Assembly (NCBI RefSeq): GCF_028369295.1
Contig: NZ_JAQMYP010000011.1
Span: 142,239-206,238 of the forward strand
From: Streptomyces sp. HD
Lineage (GTDB): Bacteria > Actinomycetota > Actinomycetes > Streptomycetales > Streptomycetaceae
DNA length: 64,000 nt
Direction of reading: 5' to 3'
A program made the translations under genes and the position numbers. Of this stretch, positions 53,290 to 61,757 are shown piece after piece; the first letter of the stretch is position 1, and each line of letters opens with the position of its first letter. The notes beneath the pieces were generated by a model that saw only the letters and a list, made by a program, of their open reading frames with translations, searched no databases and was not told where the DNA came from.

Positions 53290-53790
53290 ATGCATCAGAT
53301 CGAGTTCCTGAACCACCCCATGAGCGAGTGCTCATCGGACCTCCAGTGGGGCATTCGTATCGACGGCAAAGATCTGCGCGTGTACGCGGCCGACGCCACC
53401 CGCGACTTCTGGCGTCAGGAGCACGAGGAGGAAAGCCTGGAGGAGCAGGAACGCTTCCTGCTCCTCCAACACGCCGGTTTGGCGGTTTCCGAGGTCGGCG
53501 ACCCTATGCACCATTTCCTCGGTGACCCCGCCCCGGAGTTCGGTGATCCCTCTGCCGGCACCACCCCGGTCCTGGGCTGCTCCTGCGGCGTCTGGGGTTG
53601 CTGGCCCCTGCTGACGGTGATCGCCACCACCTCGGAGGACGTCACTTGGTCCGCCTTCCGGCAGCCCTTCCGCAAGGAGTGGGGTGAGCTCTCCATGGGC
53701 CCATACGTCTTCGCCCGTCCTGCCTACGAGGCTGCCCTCGCGCGGCCGGTCCGCCTCGCCGAGGACCCGCTAGGACTGCAGTCGAATTGA
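53290..53790 (+). CDS. Hypothetical protein with Cys-rich turn
   Basis: 166 aa from ATG 53290 (MHQIEFLNHPMSECSSDLQW). An acidic helix EEESLEEQERFLLLQHAGL at ~45-65 and VLGCSCGVWGCWPLLTVIAT near residue 105, with three clustered cysteines, are the main features. The layout recalls small streptomycete proteins of unknown function with a CxCGxxGCWPL motif. No signal or membrane segment. No function assigned. Confidence 0.6.
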   Translation: MHQIEFLNHPMSECSSDLQWGIRIDGKDLRVYAADATRDFWRQEHEEESLEEQERFLLLQHAGLAVSEVGDPMHHFLGDPAPEFGDPSAGTTPVLGCSCGVWGCWPLLTVIATTSEDVTWSAFRQPFRKEWGELSMGPYVFARPAYEAALARPVRLAEDPLGLQSN

Positions 53791-53954
53791 ACTCGCCTGT
53801 GGATCTTGTGCTGAGCTGCGGCGCTGCCAGGTCGGATGAGAACTCCCGGCTCGGGTTTCTCGGTGCACCTGGCTTCTGCGGAATCCCGCGTGGGGTTGCG
53901 AGCCGACCGCCCCAGAACAGAGACAGAGCCAACCCTTGACGAAGAGCTCCGGCT

Positions 53955-54311
53955 TCAAGGGCACAGCGACCGTTGAGCGGTGGCCAGGGTTACCTCGATG
54001 TCGTCGCTCCAGGAACAGACCTCCAGCCACGAGAGGTAGCCGCCCTGTGCGAAGACCAGGACCTCGCCGGGGCACTCTCCGCCATCCGTGAAGATCTGAG
54101 CCTCGGCCGCCACCACGGTGCCCGGTCCGGACGACGCCGGCTCCACCGCTTCTGTATCGAGATCGAAGTACGCGGTGCCGCACCCACATGTGCAGCGTTC
54201 TCGTACGCGGATGTGCGGCACCTGCCGGCGAAGTGCGACGTGGACCGGATCATCCCCGCCGAGAACGGCCTCCAGCACGAGGGCCACATCAGCGGGCAGT
54301 GTCTCCGTCAC
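53955..54311 (-). CDS. Hypothetical protein with CxCGC motif
   Basis: 118 aa: MTETLPADVALVLEAVLGGD at the start, RVRERCTCGCGTAYFDLDTE in the middle with three close cysteines (possible metal site), and a beta-rich end LVFAQGGYLSWLEVCSWSDD. Conserved-looking, soluble, no family name recalled. Convergent with the 53290 gene, which shares the small Cys-cluster style. Confidence 0.6.
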   Translation of the reverse strand: MTETLPADVALVLEAVLGGDDPVHVALRRQVPHIRVRERCTCGCGTAYFDLDTEAVEPASSGPGTVVAAEAQIFTDGGECPGEVLVFAQGGYLSWLEVCSWSDDIEVTLATAQRSLCP

Positions 54312-54543
54312 GTCGTCACCGTATCCCGTGACCGGATACGTCCCTCTCGACGTTCGCCGGCCTCAACGAGAGGTTGGACGATCTGGGCCTACCCGGGAGG
54401 CAGCCATTCCTGATCGGTCCGGCGGGCGGCGTATGAGCGGCGTATGAGCTGTGGCGTCGTCGCGATGGCACGGGCCCGGTCTTCCGCCGCGGGGGCTTCC
54501 GACAGGCCGGTGGCGGTACCGGACTGTCGGGGAGCGCTTCCGG

Positions 54544-54900
54544 TCAGGCGAGGTTCTTGGTGAAGAACTCGTCGAGCCTGTCGAAGGGGATCTCGTGGGA
54601 CCCGCGCGCGAAGGTGCCGTTCTCGGCGTCGATCCAGCGCTGCCGGCTGAGGTGGTCCACGACCTTCTGGCGCTGCTCACGCGTGTAGTAGTCCTCATGG
54701 CCGCGGGACACGCTGCGCGACATGTCGTACATCGAGGCCGTGGCGACCGCCCTGATACGACTGTCTGCAGCCGCCGCGGTGAGCGCCATACCGCTCAGGC
54801 CGCTGATGGCCTGCGCGCCGATCCGCTCGCGGAACTCGTTGGCGTAGAGCCCCGAGGACAGGCCGGGCGTGAACCGCATGACCGAGCCCTGCGTGAGCTC
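54544..54900 (-). pseudogene. Alpha/beta hydrolase, 3' fragment
   Basis: The frame reads AISGLSGMALTAAAADSRIR (beyond the nucleophile elbow), AVATASMYDMSRSVSRGHED and a complete C-terminus SRQRWIDAENGTFARGSHEI to the stop at 54544. The first ~120 residues are missing; at about 54900 it meets a regulator fragment on the opposite strand. A dienelactone-hydrolase-like protein by its C-terminal pattern. Confidence 0.65.
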
Positions 54901-55130
54901 GGCGAACTGTCCACCGTCAGCGCCGACTTCCGCACCATCTGGGCCGCGCACGACGTCCGTATCCGCCACGAGGGCATCAAGCGGCTGCAGCACCCCGAGG
55001 TCGGCCTCCTGGAGCTGACCTACCAGTCTCTGGACCTGCCCGTGTCGCAGCGAGAGCGCCTCAGACTCCTCGCCAGTCTGGCAGCCACCCCCGCCGGGGC
55101 GACACCGAGGCCACCGACCAGCCGCGCTGA
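54901..55130 (+). pseudogene. MmyB-like XRE regulator, 3' fragment
   Basis: GELSTVSADFRTIWAAHDVR, then RHEGIKRLQHPEVGLLELTY and LDLPVSQRERLRLLASLAAT are the C-terminal half of the MmyB-like ligand-binding domain common in Streptomyces XRE regulators. The usual ending GDTEATDQPR and its stop (55128-55130) are in another frame, implying a one-base shift near 55098. The HTH and start are missing. It abuts the hydrolase fragment head to head, as if one deletion removed the shared divergent promoter and both 5' ends. Confidence 0.65.
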
Positions 55131-55847
55131 GCAGCCTGCTCAGACAGTGCCGTTGGGTGAAAGCGTTGCGCGGGACGCCGGCCTCAAGGGGAGGGCGACG
55201 ATCGTCAGCGCTCCGTCAGCGCCTGCGATCGGAGTCAGCTCTCCCCGTGGCAGTGGCAGCACCTCTCGCGGCGATTACTCAGAGCCAGTCCTTCCGCTTG
55301 AAGATGACGTACAGACTGGTACATACGGCAGCCTTCAGGAGCACGGCGAAGGGGTGTCCGAGCACCCAGGCCTCCCAGATTCTCCCCAGAGGAACTGCTC
55401 AGTGGCCCAGGGAACGGCCCTGCTGTGTGTGATCCGGGTGTCGACCGGCGATCACACACAGTTCGGGTGGGGGGCTGCCAGAGGCGAGTCGGAGTGGGCG
55501 CTTCTCGCGGATCGGCAGGATGCTCAGGGCCATGACGGTGCCGTCCTCGTGGAAGGAGATCGGGCCGTTCCAGTGTCTGGCTGCATCTGTGCCGTGCCAG
55601 TGTGTCGAAGCCTTGAAAGAGATCAGCACGATGACCGCACCAGGCAGTCTGCCCCTGCACGCCCGCCAGGGTGGCTGCCGACGACATCCTTGCAGGGTTT
55701 CCGCCCGGGGGTGCCCGGCCCGGACTCTCTCCCTCGCGTTTTCGAAGGAGCCCCTGGAACCGGGGGCCTGACTCGCTGGGGCGGGTCGGGCCCCCGGCCG
55801 GTGTTTCCATCTCGATGTGGCGCGCTTTGCGTACAGGGTGTCGTTCG
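55131..55847. other. Long gap with one decayed small gene
   Basis: 717 bp without an intact gene. Only the minus-strand remnant at 55279-55629 looks protein-like. GGGGGCCTGACTCGCTGGGG-type palindromic sequence near 55765-55800 could act as a terminator for the 55848 gene, without a T-run. Confidence 0.35.
55279..55629 (-). pseudogene. Possible decayed small membrane protein
   Basis: One frame reads STHWHGTDAARHWNGPISFH then EDGTVMALSILPIREKRPLR. After a stop, a second frame reads LGRIWEAWVLGHPFAVLLKA and AVCTSLYVIFKRKDWL, a membrane helix with basic tail ending at TGA 55279-55281. Both parts look genuine and could be one gene of about 115 codons with a frameshift. Family unknown. Confidence 0.3.
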
Positions 55848-56018
55848 TTATCGGAGGGGGCGGTGACCCGTGCGCTGGGACCAGCGGACGGCGACGAGGC
55901 CCAGCGCGGCCACAAGGACCACGATGCCGATGATCAACAAGTAGCCCAACCCTTCTGCGGCCACTCCGATGATTCCCAGCACGACGGCGACCAGAACGAG
56001 AAAGAGCAAGAGGGCCAT
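55848..56018 (-). CDS. Small two-helix membrane protein
   Basis: 56 aa from ATG 56018 (GGGAGG nine bases upstream). Two hydrophobic helices (LLLFLVLVAVVLGIIGVAAE and LGYLLIIGIVVLVAALGLVA) are followed by a basic tail RWSQRTGHRPLR. This type of small inner-membrane protein often sits in stress-induced streptomycete loci. It is downstream of the PRC-barrel gene on the same strand. Confidence 0.7.
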   Translation of the reverse strand: MALLLFLVLVAVVLGIIGVAAEGLGYLLIIGIVVLVAALGLVAVRWSQRTGHRPLR

Positions 56019-56056
56019 GACGCGTACGCCTCCCTTGGGCGGCTGAGCGCGGGCGA

Positions 56057-56413
56057 TCAGCGGCGTGCGAGTTGCCGCTCGCCGCCTGCGCCCGTCTGGT
56101 AGGGCATGTCGTAGTGCTGGAAGATCGCTTCCTCCGACTCGGCGGGCAGGATGTCGTCCATGCCGACCGAGGGTGCCTTCTTCACCAGTGTCTTGGTGTA
56201 GGAGACCTTGACGTAACCGGGGCCGAGGGTTGCGTCGTCGAGGGGTACGAAGGCCAGGTGGTGGCGGGTGGGGAGCCCGGTGCGGACCGTGGCCATGGCC
56301 GGTTCGTCGGTGGTGGTGTCGACGTAGACCGCTTCGAGTACGCCGATCTTGTGGCCTTTGGGGTCGACGACGCTGCGGTTGCGCCACTCGCGGATGTCGG
56401 CTGCATGGATCAT
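56057..56413 (-). CDS. PRC-barrel domain protein, copy 1
   Basis: 118 aa from ATG 56413 (AGGAGG seven bases upstream). PRC-barrel at ~5-80: REWRNRSVVDPKGHKIGVLE, AVYVDTTTDEPAMATVRTG, HLAFVPLDDATLGPGYVKVS. C-terminus ESEEAIFQHYDMPYQTGAGG. PRC-barrels bind RNA or proteins; streptomycete versions are small stress-associated proteins. A close paralogue of identical length lies at 59044 on the other strand. Confidence 0.85.
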   Translation of the reverse strand: MIHAADIREWRNRSVVDPKGHKIGVLEAVYVDTTTDEPAMATVRTGLPTRHHLAFVPLDDATLGPGYVKVSYTKTLVKKAPSVGMDDILPAESEEAIFQHYDMPYQTGAGGERQLARR

Positions 56414-56572
56414 GGCCTGCCTCCTGAGCCGTTGATCAGGGCCGGTGCGAGCCGCCTCTTGCGGAAGTCGCCGCCCGCTGAGCCCGGCAGTCCTCTGTTC
56501 TTCCAGGTTATCCAGGAACGTCTGCGTCGCGCCGTCGCGCGTTGACGGTATCGACCGTGGTAGTCGACAGGC

Positions 56573-57406
56573 ATGCCGATGAAGCCTTCTGGTGCCGCGG
56601 ACCGTTCGTCTTGGTTCGGGCGGCTGCGCCGTGTGATCAGTCGTTCGCCGATCGGGCGCGGATGGCGGCGGAGCAGGGACATTGAGCTGTGGCCGCGTTC
56701 GCTGGGCTTTGCGGCGCTGGGGTTGCTCACGCTGGTGCCACTCCTGATCATCGTCTCTTCCGCCGATCCCGAGCACGGGCGGGGGTTCGCGCAGTGGCTG
56801 GGCGAGGGGCTTGGCGTGTCGAGGGCCTCCAGACGGCAGGTCGAGCAGTTGTTCATCCGGCCCGGCCAGGCCCTGCGGACCACGACCGCGTTCGGTATCG
56901 CCGCCCTTGCCGTGTTCGGCCTGACCTTCGGCGCGGCGGTGCAGACCGGCTACGAGAAGGTCTGGGACCTGCCGCCGGCCCGCTGGTGGGCCAGATGGCG
57001 GCATGTGGTGTGGCTGGGCGTCCTCACCGGATACCTTTTCGTCTCCGCCACCACCACGCTGCGCCGCGAACCCCTGGCAGGCGGGGCCGTGGCCTCGCTG
57101 AGCGCCGTGCTGTTCCTGTGGTGGTCCCAGCGCGTGCTGCTCGGCGGGAGGATCCGCTGGCGTGCCCTGTTGCCCGGCGCCGTGGCCACCGTGATCGGGC
57201 TGCTCGGCCTGAGGGTCTTCTCCAGGCTCGTCTTCTCGCCGTTGATCGCATCCAACGCCGTCAGCTACGGCCCCGTCGGAACCGTCCTGGTCATCCAGTC
57301 CTGGCTGGTCGGCGTGGGTGTCGTCGTCTTCGGTGGTGCCCTGGTCGGCCGACTGCTGCACGAGGAACTCCCACGCTTGGCACACGTACTGAACCGGCGC
57401 AGGTGA
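56573..57406 (+). CDS. YihY/BrkB-family inner membrane protein
   Basis: 277 aa with about six membrane helices: RSLGFAALGLLTLVPLLIIV, AFGIAALAVFGLTFGAAVQT, WLGVLTGYLFVSATTTL, GGAVASLSAVLFLWWSQRVL, and two near the end (VIGLLGLRVFSRLVFSPLIA; VLVIQSWLVGVGVVVFGGAL). YihY/BrkB proteins (once called ribonuclease BN) are membrane proteins of uncertain function linked to stress or transport. ATG 56573 or 56579 both possible. Divergent from the PRC-barrel gene. Confidence 0.8.
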   Translation: MPMKPSGAADRSSWFGRLRRVISRSPIGRGWRRSRDIELWPRSLGFAALGLLTLVPLLIIVSSADPEHGRGFAQWLGEGLGVSRASRRQVEQLFIRPGQALRTTTAFGIAALAVFGLTFGAAVQTGYEKVWDLPPARWWARWRHVVWLGVLTGYLFVSATTTLRREPLAGGAVASLSAVLFLWWSQRVLLGGRIRWRALLPGAVATVIGLLGLRVFSRLVFSPLIASNAVSYGPVGTVLVIQSWLVGVGVVVFGGALVGRLLHEELPRLAHVLNRRR

Positions 57407-57590
57407 GATGCGGCCCTGCAACCGGGTCAGCTCGCCCGGGCCGCGAGTTCGTCATCGTGGGACTGCCGCTCGGAGCACCAGCAATCGTGCCGCCGCAGAC
57501 CACCCCGTCGAGCCAGTGAGGGGTCGTGTGGTCTGCCCGGTGACGGCATGAGGGCACCTGTTGCGGGACCGTACGACATCACGGGCCGTT

Positions 57591-58169
57591 TCATTTCGTG
57601 TGGCGTCGGGTCAGTGCCGACAGGGCGTGGCCTTGGTCGTCGGGGGACGGCGGGTGGGCCTGGACGGGGTGGCCTGCTGTTCGCTGACCAGGGTCTCGAA
57701 GAGGCCTCGGGCTTGGACCATGGCCCTCCCGCATTTCCTCGGTGCTGATCTGGCTGCGGGCCGCCGCGTGCATGCGGCGGTAGCCCTGGACGTTGTGGGC
57801 GTGGCGGACGGAGAGGGCGGCGATCTGGTCCTCGAACTGGTCGGCGTCGGGGAAGCCGCGGCTTCCTGCCAGGCGCGCCAGCAGTGCGTCTGCTTCGGTG
57901 ACGGCCTGCTGCCGTGTTGCGACGGACTGCTCCTGGATGACGGCCCATTGCGTCATGTAACGCTCGCGGAACGCGGGCGACAGCGGCTGTTCCGTCAGGG
58001 AGCCGTGCCGATCGAGGCGCTCGCCGAATTCCTGAACGGCCCCCTCGGCCGGGGCTTCGGCCGGCTCGGCCGGCGGCGCCGGCAGGATGTGGTCCTCCCA
58101 CCAGGACAGGGCCATCACGGTGGCGAGCAGGACGAAGGGAGTTGAAGCGGGAAGGATCAGCGCGTACAT
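57591..58169 (-). CDS. Hypothetical membrane-anchored protein, C-terminus probably frameshifted
   Basis: Starts at ATG 58169. N-terminal membrane anchor YALILPASTPFVLLATVMAL, then a Pro/Ala-rich linker and a helical domain: FRERYMTQWAVIQEQSVATR, QAVTEADALLARLAGSRGFP, HNVQGYRRMHAAARSQISTE. After EEMRE the frame turns Pro/His-rich. Dropping one G from GGGAGGGCC near 57738 restores the helical ending MVQARGLFETLVSEQQATPS with a stop at 57611. The encoded 192-aa tail may therefore be a mutation or read error. Secreted or periplasmic-side helical protein of unknown role. Confidence 0.65.
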   Translation of the reverse strand: MYALILPASTPFVLLATVMALSWWEDHILPAPPAEPAEAPAEGAVQEFGERLDRHGSLTEQPLSPAFRERYMTQWAVIQEQSVATRQQAVTEADALLARLAGSRGFPDADQFEDQIAALSVRHAHNVQGYRRMHAAARSQISTEEMREGHGPSPRPLRDPGQRTAGHPVQAHPPSPDDQGHALSALTRRHTK

Positions 58170-58558
58170 GTGTACCGCCTGGTGTGGGATGCGTGCGACA
58201 CGGCGCGCAGCAGATCGGTGCCTGTCCGGGGTGCATCGGGGTGCATCGGGGTGCGACCGGGCTCGCGGGGCGATGGGCGCGTACGGGAACGGCCTCGCTC
58301 GTGACGTGGCGGGTTCCGGCACCGGTGAGCAGGGTGCGCCCTCTGGGGAGCGTGCCGGCGACGCTGCCGGGGGGCAGGGGCGGCATGTCGCACGCTAGCC
58401 CTCGCCGCGGTTCCCTGACAGGTGTCAAGCAGCCATTCATGCCGCACTGGACGCGCTGACGTCGCCCGGTATCCGTAACCGTTGGGCAGGACTACGCTGT
58501 GGGGTGAGGCCCCAGTCCCCGGTATCCATGCTGTGTCGTGCTCCCGGGGAGGCCCGCC
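58170..58558. other. Divergent promoter gap
   Basis: 389 bp between two divergent small membrane-protein genes. It contains three tandem GGGGTGCATC units (58229-58258). No further gene seen. Confidence 0.4.
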
Positions 58559-58837
58559 GTGTTCGTGCTGCTCCTCATCCTCATCGTGGTCTTGTTCGGC
58601 CTCGGCTTCATCAGCCCCATCTGGTGGGTGGCTGCGGCCGTGTTGGTCTTCGCCGCCACCCGGCACGGTCGCGAACGCGGGGGAGGCTGGATCCGTGGCG
58701 ACGGTTCCGACCTCGGAACCTATCGGGACTACCAGGCACGCCGGGATCGTCAGGACCGCTGGGACCGCCGCTACAGCCGTCAGCACCGGGCGCGTTGGCG
58801 GCGCGAGGACCGTCGGGACCGTGAACACCGCAAGTGA
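58559..58837 (+). CDS. Small membrane protein with basic C-terminal tail
   Basis: 92 aa from GTG 58559 (GGGGAGG six bases upstream; an earlier GTG at 58538 has no site). Two hydrophobic segments (VLLLILIVVLFGLGFISPIW; WVAAAVLVFAATRH) then a highly charged tail of Arg/Asp (DRQDRWDRRYSRQHRARWRR). The YqaE-like hydrophobic start plus basic tail suggests membrane stress protein. Its stop overlaps the next start (GTGA, 58834-58837). Confidence 0.65.
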   Translation: MFVLLLILIVVLFGLGFISPIWWVAAAVLVFAATRHGRERGGGWIRGDGSDLGTYRDYQARRDRQDRWDRRYSRQHRARWRREDRRDREHRK

Positions 58838-59034
58838 TCCGTGGAGCGGCCCGGGAGCCGGAGGTTGCGCAGTGCGACGCCAAACCTCCGGAGGTGGCCG
58901 CGGACCTGGTCACCGCCTGGGAGGGCAAGCCGTTCCCGGAACGGATGCAGCGTGCGCGGCGTCGTGCGCTGCGGCGATTTCGGGTGGAGAACCAGGGGCG
59001 CGACCCACAACCGCCAGGCGGGTCGTCCAGGTAG
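58834..59034 (+). CDS. ANTAR-domain C-terminal fragment
   Basis: 66 aa from GTG 58834. CDAKPPEVAADLVTAWEGKP and FPERMQRARRRALRRFR align with the C-terminal end of the ANTAR protein at 59441 (CNTKLRDVAAALVATTTDKA; LPEPIQRELRRALRRLR). The front of the ANTAR three-helix bundle is missing, so RNA hairpin binding is unlikely. Translationally coupled to the membrane protein before it and ten bases before the PRC-barrel start. Looks like a duplication remnant that stayed open. Confidence 0.55.
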   Translation: MIRGAAREPEVAQCDAKPPEVAADLVTAWEGKPFPERMQRARRRALRRFRVENQGRDPQPPGGSSR

Positions 59035-59043
59035 GGAGAGGTC

Positions 59044-59400
59044 ATGATCCACGCAGCCGACGTCCGAGAATGGCGCAACCGCATTGTCGTCGACTCCGAG
59101 TCGCACAAGATCGGTGTCCTGGAGGCGGTCTATGTGGACACCACCACCGATGAGCCGGCCATGGCCACGGTACGGACCGGACTGCCCACCCGGCACCGTC
59201 TGGTCTTCGTCCCTCTCGACGACGCGATCGTCGGGCCGGACTATCTCAGGGTCGGCTATGTCAGAACGCTGGTGAAGCAGGCTCCTTCGATCGGCACCGA
59301 CGACGTGCTGCCCGCCGAGCAGGAGGAAGCGGTCTTCAAGCACTACGGACTTCCCTACAAGTCCGGTGCGGCCGGCGAACGGCAACTGGCGCGCCGCTGA
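59044..59400 (+). CDS. PRC-barrel domain protein, copy 2
   Basis: 118 aa: REWRNRIVVDSESHKIGVLE and AVYVDTTTDEPAMATVRTGL match copy 1 at 56057 nearly residue for residue, with differences mainly in the middle (DAIVGPDYLRVGYVRTLVKQ) and same end GERQLARR. GGGAGAGG precedes the ATG. Copy 1 is on the opposite strand 2.6 kb away, so the two make an inverted paralogous pair around the YihY block. Confidence 0.85.
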   Translation: MIHAADVREWRNRIVVDSESHKIGVLEAVYVDTTTDEPAMATVRTGLPTRHRLVFVPLDDAIVGPDYLRVGYVRTLVKQAPSIGTDDVLPAEQEEAVFKHYGLPYKSGAAGERQLARR

Positions 59401-59440
59401 CCGCCTATGGACGGGATGACTGCCCTGTGAGGTACGGACC

Positions 59441-59800
59441 ATGCACCAGGTGACCCGGCCCCGTGAGGAACAGCGGCTGTTGACGGCTGTGCCTTCGGCG
59501 GGGGATGCGGCTCTGTTGGCCGAGGTCATCGAACTGCGCGCCAGGAACGAGCAGTTGGGCCGGGCGCTGGCGAGCCGTGCGGCCATCGACCAGGCACGGG
59601 GCATGGTGATGGCCCTGGCCCCGTGTTCCAGCGACAGGGCCTGGGACGTGCTGGTGGAGGTGTCGCAGCACTGCAACACCAAGCTCCGGGACGTGGCCGC
59701 CGCCCTGGTCGCCACCACGACGGACAAGGCGCTCCCGGAACCGATACAGCGGGAGCTGCGCCGAGCACTGAGGCGCCTCCGCGAGGCGGACCCGAGATGA
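59441..59800 (+). CDS. ANTAR domain-containing protein
   Basis: 119 aa. A leader of ~28 residues precedes LLAEVIELRARNEQLGRALA (coiled segment) and an ANTAR RNA-binding bundle: RAAIDQARGMVMALAPCSSD, AWDVLVEVSQHCNTKLRDVA, then the helix ending RRALRRLREADPR. ANTAR domains bind paired hairpins and prevent termination. With no sensor domain fused, it may answer to a partner. Between PRC-barrel copy 2 and the sigma factor, same strand. Confidence 0.8.
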   Translation: MHQVTRPREEQRLLTAVPSAGDAALLAEVIELRARNEQLGRALASRAAIDQARGMVMALAPCSSDRAWDVLVEVSQHCNTKLRDVAAALVATTTDKALPEPIQRELRRALRRLREADPR

Positions 59801-59951
59801 CGGCGCACGCGGTCGGCGGGCGGCACCGGGAGCTGCGACTCAACTCTCCGGTGCCTTCGTCCAGGACGGCCGTCGGACGCCTCTGTTGTGTAGCCCGCCC
59901 CGTGGATCTCAAACACCGGTCGTGCAGTTCTTCGTCCGTTCCTGACGCCCT

Positions 59952-59976
59952 GTTTGAAAGCGGTCCGTCAGGGAAC
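59952..59976 (+). promoter_or_regulatory. Candidate SigB/SigF-type promoter before the sigma factor
   Basis: GTTT, fifteen bases, GGGAAC: one mismatch from the actinobacterial SigB/F pattern GTTT-N14-16-GGGTAC. Lies 120 bp before the sigma gene start. Suggests autoregulation; not tested. Confidence 0.35.
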
Positions 59977-60096
59977 TCGTCCGATGTGCTTCAGACCGGA
60001 GGCACGCCCGTGGGATCAGCTGTCGCTGCTCCCCAGTGCGCTGCGGTCCGACAGCTCCCACGGTGAGCGACGCCACCGATGAGGAGACACGTGCCC

Positions 60097-60915
60097 ATGC
60101 CGTACGCACGTACCCAGAGGCCACGAGGCGCATACCCCTACGACGATGCCCCGGACACCGATGCCGCGTTCCGCCGTATCGCCGCCCTGCCGGACGGCCC
60201 GGAGAGGACCGCCCTGCGGCAGGAAGTGGTGTGCGCCTGGGCGTCGATGGCCGTACGGCTCGCCCGGCGCTTCCGTCATCGCGGCGAGTCCTTCGAAGAC
60301 CTGGAGCAGGTTGCCCAACTCGGCCTGATCAAGGCGGTGACTCGTTTCGACCCGAGCCTTGGCAACGCCTTCCCGAGCTTTGCCGTACCGACGATCCTGG
60401 GCGAAGTGAAACGGCACTTCCGTGACCACCTCTGGGGTGTGCACGTACCGCGACGCGTACAGGAGTTGAGTACCCAGGTCCGCTCCGCCGGCCGTGAGTG
60501 CGCTTCGCTCTACGGCTGTGAACCCTCTGTCCACGACATCGCCGCGCACACCGGCCTCACCGAGGCGGAGGTGCGGCTGGGCCAAGAGGCGATGCGGAGC
60601 TTCACCTCCCTGTCCCTGGACGCCGTACCCGGCCGCTCCGAGCACAGCCACCCACTGACCGACACGCTCGGTGGCACGCAGCCCGGCTTCGACATGATCG
60701 TCAACCGTGAAGCGCTCCGCCCGCTGCTGAGGGCCCTGCCAGAACGCGAACGACAGATCCTCTACATGCGGTTCTTCTGCGAGATGACGCAGGACCGCAT
60801 CGCCCTGCAGCTCGGTCTCTCGCAGATGCACGTCTCCAGGCTGATCATCCGCACCTGTGCGCGCCTGCGCGACCAGGTGATGGCCGAGGCCCACGATCGC
60901 AGGAGGGCAGTGTGA
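60097..60915 (+). CDS. SigB/SigF/SigG-type RNA polymerase sigma factor
   Basis: 272 aa. ATG 60097 is preferred because GAGGAG lies ten bases before it; an in-frame ATG at 60079 overlaps that site. Region 2: ASMAVRLARRFRHRGESFED, LEQVAQLGLIKAVTRFDPSL, FPSFAVPTILGEVKRHFRDH. Region 3: PRRVQELSTQ and PSVHDIAAHTGLTEAEV. Region 4: LPERERQILYMRFFCEMTQD and LGLSQMHVSRLI (HTH). It directs polymerase to general-stress promoters and is normally held by an anti-sigma factor; none is adjacent, but SpoIIE phosphatases in the window are typical upstream regulators. Confidence 0.93.
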   Translation: MPYARTQRPRGAYPYDDAPDTDAAFRRIAALPDGPERTALRQEVVCAWASMAVRLARRFRHRGESFEDLEQVAQLGLIKAVTRFDPSLGNAFPSFAVPTILGEVKRHFRDHLWGVHVPRRVQELSTQVRSAGRECASLYGCEPSVHDIAAHTGLTEAEVRLGQEAMRSFTSLSLDAVPGRSEHSHPLTDTLGGTQPGFDMIVNREALRPLLRALPERERQILYMRFFCEMTQDRIALQLGLSQMHVSRLIIRTCARLRDQVMAEAHDRRRAV

Positions 60916-60961
60916 CGACGCTCGGGGGGGGCGCCAGAGCGGGCCCCGGCAAGGGCGTGGG

Positions 60962-61678
60962 TCAGGACCCCAGACCGGCGAGGGGTTCCGAGCCGTCGAT
61001 GAGGGCGCGGGCCACGTCGGCCAGGCGCCGGTTGTGGGAGCGGGCGTAACCGCGCAGCGCGGTGAACGCCTGCTCCATGTCGATGCCCTGGCGTTCGGCG
61101 AGTTTCCCCTTGGCCTGTTCGATCAGTACCCGGCTGTTCAGCGCCGTCTGCAGTTGTTCGTTGAGCACCGTGCTGCGCTGCGCGGTGCGTTGTTGCAGCA
61201 GGCTGATGGTGGCAACGTCGGCCAGGGCCTGGGCGACGGGTACGGCGGCCGGGTCGAAAGGTCCAGGGGTGGTGCGGAAGAGGTTCAGGGCGCCGACGAC
61301 CTCGTCCCGCAAACGCATCGGCAGGGCCTGGACCGCCCCGAACCCGCTGCGCTGGGCCGCCACCGCGAAACGCGGCCAGCGGGCGGTCACCGTGCCGAGG
61401 TCGGAGACGATCACCGGTACGCCGGTGCGGAAGCACTTGAGGCAGGGGCCCTCGTCGTTCTGCAGCTGGAAGAGCTCCAGCAGGCGCACCTGTTCGTCGG
61501 AGGCGGCCATGACGCGGAGTTTGCCGTCCCGGTCAGCGAGCAGTACTCCGGCGGCGCTTACGTCGAGCATGGCGACGCAGCGGTCGGTCAGCAGGCGCAG
61601 GAAGTCGATGAGGTCGAAGTCGGCGACCAGATTGTCGGCCAGCTCGACGAAGGTCTTGGCCAGAAGCTGTTGATCCAT
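60962..61678 (-). CDS. GAF-ANTAR regulator 1
   Basis: 238 aa from ATG 61678. GAF domain ~10-165: FVELADNLVADFDLIDFLRL, RCVAMLDVSAAGVLLADRDG, and FGAVQALPMRLRDEVVGALN. The C-terminal ANTAR bundle has RVLIEQAKGKLAERQGIDME, QAFTALRGYARSHNRRLADV and a final helix. GAF binds a small effector and ANTAR would act on nascent RNA. A close functional partner lies 79 bp upstream. Converges with the sigma factor gene (46-bp gap). Confidence 0.9.
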   Translation of the reverse strand: MDQQLLAKTFVELADNLVADFDLIDFLRLLTDRCVAMLDVSAAGVLLADRDGKLRVMAASDEQVRLLELFQLQNDEGPCLKCFRTGVPVIVSDLGTVTARWPRFAVAAQRSGFGAVQALPMRLRDEVVGALNLFRTTPGPFDPAAVPVAQALADVATISLLQQRTAQRSTVLNEQLQTALNSRVLIEQAKGKLAERQGIDMEQAFTALRGYARSHNRRLADVARALIDGSEPLAGLGS

Positions 61679-61757
61679 CGTGGGTACCCTCGATTGAGAC
61701 CAGTCCTTGCCCGCGGGGACGGGAAGTACGGCACATTCCTTGGCCGGGACCGATGCG

